Origin: Aquarana catesbeiana
Taxonomy: Eukaryota > Chordata > Amphibia > Anura > Ranidae
Assembly: GCF_042186555.1 (NCBI RefSeq)
Contig: NC_133328.1
Coordinates: forward strand, 495,779,106 to 495,843,105
Direction: 5' to 3'
DNA length: 64,000 bases
Of the stretch, positions 47,164 through 57,700 are shown piece after piece. The notes below the pieces were generated by a model, which saw only the letters and a list, made by a program, of their open reading frames with translations, did no database searches and was not told where the DNA came from. The stretch's first letter is position 1. The number at the start of each line of letters is the position of its first letter. Made by a program: the position numbers and the translations under genes.

Positions 47164-47385
47164 CCCATACGTATATGCTGTCATGATGTGTAAGGAAAGA
47201 GGAAAATTTTATACTTACCTGACGGTAATTTTCCTTTCTGAAGGGAGGAGACTTATTTATATAGTATAACCGGTCCTGGAATAGGCCAGGGGGCGGAGCC
47301 TACCCATACGTATATGCTGTCATGCTTTGCATTAGGAAAGGAAAATTACCGTCAGGTGAATATAAAATTTTCTTCTTTCCTGACA
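47164..47385. repeat. DIRS right end and internal complementary palindrome
   Basis: 47191-47239 (TAAGGAAAGAGGAAAATTTT...) is the inverse of 47333-47383 (...AAAATTTTCTTCTTTCCTGA) and encloses the right terminal repeat 47260-47326. A second partial copy of the terminal motif, CCCATACGTATATGCTGTCA, lies at 47164. This layout recalls the internal complementary region of DIRS elements, used in rolling or circular intermediates. Confidence 0.75.
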
Positions 47386-47686
47386 GTGGTAGCCAATGTG
47401 CCTCCAGTATAGTTGCTTACTTTCAGCTTTTTCAAAAAGACAGCTAAAAACGGATACCTAAAGTAGGGGTTGATTTATTAAAACTGGAGAGTGCAAAATC
47501 TGGTGCACCTCTGCAGAGAAACCAATCAGCTTCCAGTTATTTTTTTTCCAAAGCTTAACTGAACAAGCTATTCCACCCCTCGCCCGCCCACAGCCAATCA
47601 TTAAGAAGAACCCGCTCCAGGTGTCTACTTCCTAGTGATCTCTCCCCTCTCCAGGTGTGGGTGCAGCTCAATATGCAACCATATGC

Positions 47687-47950
47687 AAAAATTGAACAAA
47701 AAGGTCCGGATGGCCGCACTCCAATGAAAACAATTTCTTTATTGTTATAATAAATCCATGCAGCAAGGATAAAACTACTGACGCGTTTCACACCGTTACA
47801 GCAGGTGCTTATTCATAGCTATGAATAAGCACCTGCTGTAATGGTGTGACACGCGTCAGTGGTTTTATCCTTGCTGCATGGATTTATTATAACAATAAAG
47901 AAATTGTTTTCATTGGAGTGCGGCCATCCGGACCTTTTTTGTTCAATTTT
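47687..47950. mobile_element. 264-bp palindrome with no spacer
   Basis: Arms 47687-47818 and 47819-47950 meet at ATTCATAG|CTATGAAT. They differ at only a handful of positions (CACACCGTTACAGCAGG against CCTGCTGTAATGGTGTG). The arms carry ACGCGTTTCA/ACGCGTCAGT. There is no open coding frame. Confidence 0.95.
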
Positions 47951-48905
47951 CACAGCCAATCATTGGTAAGATTTTAAACCAAATGGGTTGTTTTACATGG
48001 TAAGGATCCACTTAATACATTTTCTATATTTTCAGTTGGGAAGGGCCAACATGAGAACAGAAAATATAAGAAATAAAGATTATCAGGATTGTAACATATC
48101 CTCTACAATGGCAAAGGTACAAATAAAAATGTAAATAATTAAGAAAGGGGGTAATGTATATGTAAAGAAAAATCTACAATTTCGTGTATATGTCCTATTG
48201 AGCATTTTGTTTATGGAACCTCTAGTAACCAAGTTATAATTGTTTTGGCAGATCTTCTGTAGTGTTCGTATTACAATACTACCTATGGCGTTACACTTTG
48301 TGTTCCATCATTTGACATTTATTTATACGTAATTTATAGTTTGATAACTTTTAAAAATACATATACTGCATGTGCATTATATTTGGGCTAACTTGAGTGA
48401 TTGTGCAAGTGACTTTATAAGGTAGCTGTTTGATATGCTAAAGGTTTTGTATTTCTGTCCAGCCAGTCCGAAACTTCAGCACAGTCACCCTGGGGACTAA
48501 AGTTTGTCTACTGCAGTTAGGCAATACAGCTGGTCACCTCCATGCCCAATGCTAAATGGCAAATGAACCAGCAGCAACATATTGATGACGTCAGCTCTAT
48601 GTTCACTCTTCCTATCAGTAAGTTAGATTATGTTCCCTGTAGCAGAGCTTGGCAGGCCTCAAGTGTTACCCTAGAACTCTGCTGTCCAGGGAATTTCGGA
48701 GGTTTAAATCAGCTGAAAGTCAAGAACTTACACTAGCTTCATTTAAAAATAAATTTATATCAGTACATCAGCATTCTTTTTTTTTATATATAGACTTTTG
48801 CTTTAATTAAATATATGTAATAAAAAACCTATGCACTTTTCTTTGATAGTTTAAATTTATGGAACGTAATTACAATTAGCATCAGGAAGAAATAGGACAT
48901 TGTAC
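47951..48905. other. Intron, nothing recognised
   Basis: This is AT-rich intron up to the donor of the 48906-49118 exon. Confidence 0.4.
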
Positions 48906-49118
48906 CTTTCTGAACAGCCTCAGGTAGATTATGCAGCTTCCACAGGGAGAGTACATCAATCTGTCTGAGTAGACCTTGCTTTCTTTCCCTTTCCAGTTTC
49001 AAAGCCTCTTCTGCTTCTTGCCGGTCAGCTTCCAACCGCCAGATCAGCTTTATTACCTCTGAGATTACAGCTTCTGTGTTAGGCTTTAAAGATACATCTG
49101 CTCCAGACTCTGGGGAAT
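48906..49118 (-). CDS. CCDC178: CCDC178 internal exon (most N-terminal exon found)
   Basis: This is an internal coding exon of 213 bases. On the minus strand the acceptor reads CCTGTTTTTCAG and the donor AAAG|GTACAATG; it enters and leaves in phase 1. It encodes about 71 residues rich in E, K, R and L, including the stretches LIWRLEADRQEAEEALK and LWKLHNLPEAVQK. From memory this closely matches the human CCDC178 segment in which a leucine/glutamate helix is followed by a W-L-aliphatic-P-x-AVQK motif. That match is the main reason for the gene name. CCDC178 is a long coiled-coil protein of poorly known function. The next exon, 13 kb away, continues the protein in phase. I found no exon further upstream in this window, so the start codon is missing here. 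Splice sites and frame are seen; identity is recalled, not searched. Confidence 0.85.
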
Positions 49119-49189
49119 CTGAAAAACAGGACAAATAATAAGGATGTTGGGTGCTTTATTTAGAACACAAATTTCCATACTCTTTAAAG

Positions 49190-49346
49190 CAGGAACCTCA
49201 AACTGGCGGCCCTCCAGCTGTTGCGAAACTACAAGTCTCATGAGGCATTGCAAGGCTGACAGTTACAAGCATGACTCCCACAGGCAGAGGCATGATGGGA
49301 CTAGTAGTTTCGCAACAGCTGGAGGGCCACCAATTTGAGACCCCTG
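49190..49346. mobile_element. hAT-type MITE with 8-bp target duplication
   Basis: The ends CAGGAACCTCAAACTGG and CCAATTTGAGACCCCTG are inverted. Both sides carry the identical 8-mer CTTTAAAG (49182-49189 and 49347-49354). It lies only 71 bases upstream of the CCDC178 exon acceptor. Confidence 0.95.
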
Positions 49347-49678
49347 CTTTAAAGAGTGCCTGTAGTGTTGGAGAAAACAATATGTTGCACATAATATAGT
49401 AAGGCACTGTACTTTGGAGAATGTCTCAAGTCTAATTTAGCTACTGATACCCTCACAAAGTTTTTGCTGAAAACTGCATTACTCTTGTCCTGTTTACACA
49501 GTCATTTGTTTTAAAAAGACAATAGGGGGAATTCAATAAAGCTGCTGCATAATTTTTCTGGCGTTAATCCTTTTTGTTAATTTATTACGCTAAATTTATG
49601 AAGCATTTGCGACACTTTTGGTTCTGACAGCGACTCAAACCGCTGTCAGGCAGTTCTAAAATGCACCATTTTTACAGT

Positions 49679-49930
49679 GGGGTCTATTTACTAAAGGCAA
49701 ATCCACTTTGCACTATAAGTGCACTTGGAAGTGCAGTCACTGTAGATCCGAGGGGGACATGCAAGGAAAATAAAAAACAGCAGTTTTGCTTGTACATGAT
49801 TGGATGATAAAATCAGCAGAGCTTCCCCTGATTTCAGATCTCCCCCTCAGATCTAAAGCGACTGCACTTCCAAGTGGACTTGCAGTGCACTTGTAGTGCA
49901 AAGTGGATTTGCCTTTAGTAAATCAACCCC
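49679..49930. mobile_element. MITE family D, TTTACTAAAGGCAAATCC ends
   Basis: GGGGTCTATTTACTAAAGGC and GCCTTTAGTAAATCAACCCC are inverted, and the pairing continues inward through GTGCACTTGGAAGTGCAGTC. It is not coding. Confidence 0.9.
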
Positions 49931-50344
49931 ATTGTGTTGCATTGAATGAGCCACTTTTACATTGTGTTGCATTGAATGCACTAAAATGTAATAGTGGAGC
50001 TAATTAAGACCAACTCTATTGGCTTGTAGAGAGAAAAACTGTCTCAGACAGATTTTGCAAAAGTGTCCTGTGTATTCTAAAAGTTGTGCAGCATGAGCCA
50101 AATTCAAAAACAAGTTCTAGACAGGTAAATTAATTTAATGCATTCTTCACCACCTATAGAATGCATAAAGAAGGCAAAATTTGCTTGCATCAGTCTTTAT
50201 GAATTCCAGGGAATACGTCTCTGGAAGCTGCCAGTGTATGCCAAACAGCCACCTCACCAACACTGATGCTGGACAATTGCTTTACAATTCTGGAATTGGC
50301 TTGCAACTTGTGACTCAGCCAATAGTATACGCCATCAAAAAGTT

Positions 50345-50575
50345 TTGAAAGTGTTTCCGTTTTGGATAGCATGGGTAACAGTTAGAATCCCTGTCAGGTC
50401 TTACTGCTATCCAGGGCTCCATTAGAGAAATTTTCTTTAACTTTCTGTTTATGGGGAAAATGGTTTACCAGACAGGAAGTGAGTGAAAATCCGAAACAGA
50501 GAAACAGACACCAATAAAAAAGCTGACAGAGGTTATAGCATTGCTCGATCTAACTTAAAAAAAAAAACTATTTTC
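50345..50575 (-). mobile_element. MITE family I, partial copy
   Basis: CCGTTTTGGATAGCATGGG, then GAATCCCTGTCAGGTCTTAC and GACAGGAAGTGAG, match family I in inverse order. The right terminal repeat is unclear. Confidence 0.55.
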
Positions 50576-51060
50576 TATAAATACACTTTACAACAAATTT
50601 TCATTAAGCTTCATATTTGGCCACCTGTTAGGTTGTAGGAAGCGTTTGATTACATATACAATGATGTTTAAGATAATAAAAATAACTACTGAACTTTTCA
50701 TAGGTAATATGCCGCTAAACTATTGTTCTAGCAATGCCCTGGTAACAAGCAACCAGTATGTAGGATTCCATAATTCTTACAGAATTGCTAAGATCTGCAT
50801 TAGTGGAAGAAGAGTATGTGGTAGAAAATATTAGAGTTGACAGTAAGGACGTATGAAAGACAGATATTGTCTACTTTTTGCTCATAAGGATGTAGGAAAA
50901 AAAGTGGATGGAGGGGTGGCTGTGAATGTCGGGAAGGGACGTTGCAAAAGCAATCAGCAGGGTTAGTCACATACTGCTAGTATGTACAGTATGTTACAGT
51001 CTTTAAGCTTAGCAAATTCAGTGAGGAAATAGACAAAAATTTGGCCTAAAAAAACACAGA
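50576..51060. other. Upstream or intronic DNA, nothing recognised
   Basis: AT-rich sequence; no exon or repeat end is seen. Confidence 0.4.
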
Positions 51061-52700
51061 AAGTTAAGCAGCAGAGATCCCCGCCCATCGCCCAGATGTT
51101 ACACTGTGCTCAAGAGGTGGGGACACCGCTGCATGCGGAAGTCTCCCACTAAGGCACACGGCATGACGCCGATGCACTGGTGGCTCCGCCCCTTCTGGAG
51201 TGGAGAGGCGGAGACAGCAGGGGAAGAAAAACCCCATTTGTGCATCGCAGCTCCCAGGGGAAACAGACCGCCACCCCCAACCCAGGGGCCAGACATATGG
51301 GGCCAGGTCTGCAAGCAGAAAGAGGGAGTCACCTATGGCTTTTTTTTTTTTTCCTTCACTATCCCCTCACTCTTTCTCTCATACTTCCCTTTCCTTTCAC
51401 ATCACTCCTCCCCATGTTCTGCAGAACACTCCTGCATTCCCTGCATCCTAGCCTACTACTTTATATTCCCATTATATTGTGACACCAACTATTTCAGTTT
51501 TACAATATATATATTTATGTACTTTATCATGGTGAACATGCCATGTAGGATTTACGGGGTTACTTAGGAGATCGTGTCATCCACCATCTCAGTATATATA
51601 TATATACATCTATATATTTCATTACAGGGAGTATGCCCTGCTAGATTCATGGGCAACACTGGGGCTCACATTTCCTCATCTTCCCTTTGTCTTCTGTTTT
51701 GCTTTTGCCTTTTTTTCATGCTCTGCTGGACACTCTGTACCCCTCATACTCAAGTATATTACATCTTTAGGATATGGTTATCCCCATTATCTCAGATACA
51801 TATATATTTTTTACATTTATTTCATTACAGTGAGTACACTTTGTAACCATGATGGGTGACAGTCGGGTCCATCTCTCTCTTTTTTCATTCATTCGCCATG
51901 CCTGCCATGTGTCTGATCCTGGACCTCCATCTTGTGGTCTCCTCCCCCTCAGCTCCTGGGGAGATGTTTTTCCGCCGACCCTTGCCTGGGGTCACCCCTT
52001 CGGGGTCAGTTGCCTGACAAGTAGGTACTGGATCACTAGCTCTGGCTTCATGTTGTTGTCCAATCATAACCTATACTCCAATACACTCTCTACTTGTTGT
52101 TACAGACATCAGATATACACATCAGCTCCTGATGAAGCGAGGAGAGCTCGCGAAACGCGTCAGTTAGAGATGTATCATGTATATCTGTACTCTTCATATT
52201 TTGATGTTATGTCATTATGGCTATCTTTTTAGGACCACTTTATCATGCTGCTGTTCTTAGGTATTTGTCACCTATGTTCATGACTTGTACTGGATGATAT
52301 TTATTTCAATACATTTTGTCATTATTTTTACATTTTTATACTCTTTATTTACCTGTGATCACCATGGACACTTCATTTAAAGTCCCATGGGCAAATTTTT
52401 GTTTCTCTGTGTATTACAGGGATGGAGGTGCCTCATGTTAGGAAGCAGCTCTCAGACTTTCCTTTTTCCGAGTCTACTCATGCAGCCCTTGATTTTTTTC
52501 ATGTTTGGTCAAGCGTCCTCTATCCATATACATCAACTGGTACATGGGAGGCACATAGTGACTGCAATATTCTTAATGCCACTACACCACCCCTCCACCA
52601 TTTTGCATTATACTTTCACATATTCTATTTCAACAGTTTATTTTTCTAGTGGTTTGAGTGAAGAGAAGTACATTCATATATTTCAGGGAACATAAAACAG
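51061..52700 (+). repeat. Unidentified repeat-like block with hairpin core
   Basis: Three blocks resemble one another: TTCATTACAGGGAGTATG at 51617, TTCATTACAGTGAGTACAC at 51820, and TATTACAGGGATGGAGGTG at 52412. CTCCTGATGAAGCGAGGAG is followed by GCTCGCGAAACGCGTCAG at 52128-52166. Several plus-strand ORFs of 75-153 codons have no motif and use low-complexity S, F and P runs. Confidence 0.4.
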
Positions 52701-52707
52701 GACCCTA

Positions 52708-52992
52708 AGGCTTGGTTCACATACATGTGAAATGGATGTGTTTTGAACCGCATCCAATTTGCATGACATGTGAACCAGCAGTCTTCTCTATGGAGTCAGT
52801 TCACACGTCTGCGGGCTGGCCACAGTGCATTTTTAAAAAGAATCCTGTGCATTTTTCAGTCTGGTTCAGGTGCAATTTCAAGTGATAATTTGCACCTGAA
52901 TCGCACATGAACAAATGAACAAAACCGCACCAGACTCCTTTTAAAAATCGCACTGTAACAGCGGCCAGACATGTGTGAACTGAGCCCCAGCT
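52708..52992. mobile_element. MITE, GGTTCACAC family (B)
   Basis: AAGGCTTGGTTCACATACATG at the left pairs with CATGTGTGAACTGAGCC at the right. Interior complementarity is partial. Confidence 0.7.
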
Positions 52993-53423
52993 TGGTACCC
53001 AGCATCCACTCAGATGACAACTCACATGCTTTCATTTATTTCATAGCGTTTTTGATGGTGATGGGGAATTTCTTGTTATCTAAAAAAAAATCTCAAAAAG
53101 TGAAAAAAAGGGAAAAATGGAGATCTGCTAGCAAAAGTAAGGGATTGATCAGATGGATTTCTAACTATAGAAACCCAGTGGAATGAATGCAGGAGAACTG
53201 CTGGCAGAGCAGGCTTCTACAGATTTGATTCTTTCTTACCTGTTTGTGTGCTCAGAAGTGTATCTTATGACATAAATCTTTAGCCAAGCATATAATTAAC
53301 ATTCAAAGTTCTTTTATGTTTTACTACTAACTATAGCAAATAAATATAATATACAGCTACTACATTGATGTTACAAATTAATAATCAGCAGTTAAATTAC
53401 AGTTTTTGGTAACAGCATTTCCT

Positions 53424-53456
<33 letters not shown>

Positions 53457-54289
53457 TTTTATCATACTACAAGGTAAAGCCATGATTTCCTGGATCAAGT
53501 CTACAAAATATATAAAAACTAAGATATCTTCTTAAAATCAGTCTTCTAACTCCCTCTAGTGGCCATGCTGATGTTTCTAGCATAAATGGAACTTGAAAAA
53601 TCTTCATTACATCTCCATGAAAAATATATGTAATGAACACAGGTTACCAGGAAAAAGACCACCTGCTATTTAACTGATTTCAATAATGACGGTGGCAGTA
53701 CCACTCGGAAATTATATTCGATAACATAAAGGACATATCTATTTTGAGTAGAGGCAGTATATTGGAAGATATTTTACATTCACTCACATGATCTTATCCT
53801 ATTTAAAAGCATGTGTCTGCTTAATATCAAATGAAGCTGTTTGAAGTATCTATAGGAGTGTCCGCATAGGTTAGGAAAGTTTATTTGCTAAGGTGACTTG
53901 TTTTACATTAAAGAAATTAAAAAGATCCTAAAGGGTCACTCCACTTTTGTGGGAAAAAAATATAGCAAAAAAATAACAGCATACATAATAAACAATTGCT
54001 ACACAAGCCACATGAGTATCCTTTTCAAAATGCAGCATTGTAATTTTCTGTAAAATTCAATGTGATATGACAACCTGGAGGCATCTGTACACAGCTGGTA
54101 TACAAAACGCCCCAAAAAATTTAATTTCCTGCAAGTGTGTGTGATTGGTTCACTGATTTTCTCAGAAGTCTGTATTAAGATACAAGCCAATGTAAGTTTT
54201 GATGAGATACTCCCCAAGTGTTAATCACTTCTAAAGGGATGCAGACACTGCAGCTTTCCTCATAAGGAGACAGAAAGTGCATCAGCTGA
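52993..54289. other. No gene recognised; poly-T tract
   Basis: A T tract lies at 53421-53460. A GGGTCACTCCACTTTTGTG MITE end lies at 53934. A missing upstream CCDC178 exon was looked for and not found. Confidence 0.4.
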
Positions 54290-54755
54290 TTAACCCTTTC
54301 ATGCCTAAGAATATTTCTGACATTTGTTGCTTACAAGTTAAAATCCGTATTTTTTGCTAGAAAATTACTTAGAACCCCCAAACATTATATATATTTTTTT
54401 TAGCAGAAACCCTAGAGAATAAAATGGCGATCGTTGCAAATTTTTTATGTCACACAGTATTTGCGCGGTGGTCTTTCAAACGCAATTTTTTGAGGAAAAA
54501 AGACACTTTTATGAATTAAAAGAAAACAAAACAGTAAAGTTAGCCCAATTTTTCAGTTTTCAATCTTTTTATTAAGTTTTTACAAATAGGCAATACAAAC
54601 ATACATTGGTGGTATATCCACACCAAAAATAACATTTTGCAGACTATCATAACTATAGCATCAAACAAACAAAAGGATGGCCAGCGGGTACAACATGAAG
54701 ACATCTCCTACGCATACCCCAATTTTTTTTTTTAGATTAAGGTTCCATTTGCCCC

Positions 54756-57700
54756 CTAATTTCCAGGCGATTCCCTAAATGTTCTCCAGGGGGCCCATTT
54801 CTGACAACATTTTTCATATGTGTCCAATTCGTGTGACAGGAGGGTCTCCATCTTCTCAATTAGGTCCATTTCTGCTATCCATTCGTTAACTGAAGGGGCT
54901 TGTGTAGTTCGCCAATATCGCGGAATAACCAGTCTGGCTGCTATTAACCAATGTCCTAGCAAACCTTGTTTGATATTTTTATATGGACCTGGTAAAATGG
55001 ATAGCAGAATAATTTGAGGTGTGTTGGGGATTAACTCCCCTGTAACTGTAGTATACAGCTGCATGATCATATCCCAGAACTGGCGAATTTTGGGGACATT
55101 CCCACCATATGTGTAGCAGCGATCCCTTGGCAGCATGACATCTCCAACATTTATCTGATGTGTCTGGATATATTCGTTGCATGGTTGTTGGACATCGATA
55201 CCAGTGGGAGACAAGTTTATAGCTTGTCTCTTGGGCTTTAATTGTCTATGACAGACAATGTGTGTAAGTAAATGATTTCTCCCACTCTTCTGTTCCAATT
55301 TGATTATTAAGTTCACGTGCCCATTTATTTGTGAATTCTGGGGGCTCAGGCTGGTTTTTTAGGATGAGAATCTTATACGTTGGTGATAAAACATGTTTTG
55401 GCCTGTTACTTTGAAATGGGATGGACTCGAACATATTTAGGTCTCTATTGAGGGATTGGTTTGGAGAAATAGAAGATAGAAATGACAATAATTGTTGATA
55501 TTCCATCCATTGCATAAATGAAGGCTGATGCGTTGATATTAGGTTCAATATGGGTGGTAATTTACCCTGGCAAAGAATCTGGCTCACTCTTCGGTGAGAT
55601 TCCTTATTCCATATGAGGTGTCATTGGTCCTATCTGTGAAGAAAGCCCTAACCGCAAGATCATTTTGGACCACAGGCTCAATAGGAGAGATGAAAGAGAG
55701 GGTGGACAAAGGGTCGTATCTCGGTGGTTACCCTGAAAGGGTAAATCTAACCAAGGAAGAGCCTGAAGGTCAAACTGATTCAGCCCCTGTTCTATTGATA
55801 CCCATTGTTTGGTAGCCGCGTGGTGAAACCAGCTTACTAATCTGGTCAGGACTGCCGCCACATAGTAAAAATAGAGATTCGGTACACCTGCTCCTCCTTT
55901 CGTTTTAGGTAATGTTATCGTTTTCCAATTTAATCTAGATCTCTTATTACCCCAAATAAACTTAACAAAAGTGGATTGTAGAGTAGAAAAAAAGGATCTA
56001 GGAATAGTAACAGGAATATTTTGAAAGAGATATAAAAATCGCGGTATTATGTCCATTTTCAATATATTGATCCTCCCAAACCATGAGTATTGTTTTGAAA
56101 CATATTTTTTTAGATCTTGTAGAGCACGTTGCATTAAGGGAATATTATTTGTCAAATATAGCTGGGTCAGATCTGATGGAATATTAATTCCTAAGTACCT
56201 TAATGTAGAAGAGCAAAATCTGAATGAAAACTTATTTTTCAACATCGTCACTTGATGTGGTAAAAGTGACACATTGAGAATTTCAGATTTTGAAACATTT
56301 ACCTTAAAATTACTCAGAGCTCCAAAGCGCTGGAATTCCAATAGAATAGAGGGCATAGAAATATGTGGATTGGTAATATAAAGTAGCAGGTTGTCGGCAA
56401 ACAAAGCAAGTTTTATTTCCTGTTGGTCTAGCTTTATACCTGTAATTGAGGGGTTCTGTCTGATTGCTGTTGCTAAATGTTCCATTACTAGAACATAAAG
56501 CAAAGGAGATAGGTGGCATCCCTGATGGGTGCCATTTTTTATAGGGAAACTTGTGGTCAGTGAGCCATTGATCCTAATTCTAGCTTTTGGTTTAGTGTAT
56601 AATGCCAAAATCTTAAGTAAATTTGGACCCACCCCTATTTGCTTTAGTGAATGCTCGAGAAAAGGCCACCCAACCCGATCAAAAGCCTTCTCCGCGTCGA
56701 CCAAGAGAAGGCATGCTGGTATTTTAGCCATTTGGGCATAGCCCATTAGTAAGAAAGTTTTTATTGTATTGTCACGTGTCTTTCCCTTCCTTGCACAAAT
56801 CCGGTCTGGTCATTATGTATCAAGCTAGGTATGAAAGATTGGAGATGTGACGCAATCAATTTGGCATAAATTTTTATGTCTACTCCAATTAAAGATATTG
56901 GACAATAACTAGAACATAATGTTAAGTCTTTATCTGGTTTGGGAATCAAAGTGATATGGGCTTCCAATGTTTGGGTCGGGAATGTGTTTGTAGAAGAGAT
57001 GGAATTAAACACCTGTAGCATAAATGAAGACAAATATTCTTTATATGTTTTATAAAATTTTGGAGTGAATCCATCTGGGCCAGGACTCGTCCCTGATGGA
57101 ATGTCTGTAATTACTCCAAGTAGTTCTTCCATTGAGAAAGGGTTGTCCACTAATTCCCTATGGTCATCTTCTAATGTTGGAATAGAGGTTTCTTGTACAT
57201 AGTCTTCAATGCTACAAGTTTTTGATCCCTCGTTCTCCACAAAGGATGGTTGGGCCAAGTTGTAAAGAGCTAAAAAATATTCTCTAAATGTTTGATGGAG
57301 ACTTTGCGGGTCTGAAGTAATTTCCCCCGATGACTTCCTTATGCTAGCTATAAAGGTCTGAGGAGGACGAGGATGTAATATTCGTGCTAAATGTCTCCCA
57401 CATTTGTTTCCATATCTATAATTATTTAAGGCACATTTCTGTTGGTATGAACTATGCGATTCTGCCATATGCTGCAATAAGGATGCCCTTGTAGACATTA
57501 TGTTGGCTAATACTTCTGGAGACTGTTAGGCTTTATGTAATGTTTCTAGTGTATGAAGCTTTAACAGGGAATTTTGAATGGCCACCGATCTTTCTTTTTT
57601 AAGACGAGAGCCATGTTGGATGAATAACCCTCGTAGGACCGCTTTAAGAGCTTCCCATTTTAATGGTAGTGCAGTTTCATCCTGTTCATGATCAGAAACA

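Larger units (their letters stand above)
41531..47326 (+). mobile_element. DIRS-type tyrosine-recombinase retrotransposon
   Basis: The element is bounded by 67-bp inverted terminal repeats at 41531-41597 (AGCATGACAGCATATACG...) and 47260-47326 (...CGTATATGCTGTCATGCT). In order on the plus strand it holds a gag-like region with a CxxC pair, reverse transcriptase with YLDD, a DIRS-type RNase H, and a tyrosine recombinase with R, H-x-x-R and Y. There is no integrase and no LTR. Frameshifts and stops occur in every gene, and a MITE splits the recombinase. The overall span of about 5.8 kb, including a 437-bp MITE and an AT microsatellite, fits a nearly full-length copy. Confidence 0.92.

Noticed and set aside
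50190..50372. 60-codon minus-strand ORF with protein-like composition
   Set aside because: Its start overlaps the family I MITE end, it has no in-frame splice acceptor that I can defend, and it resembles no family I know.
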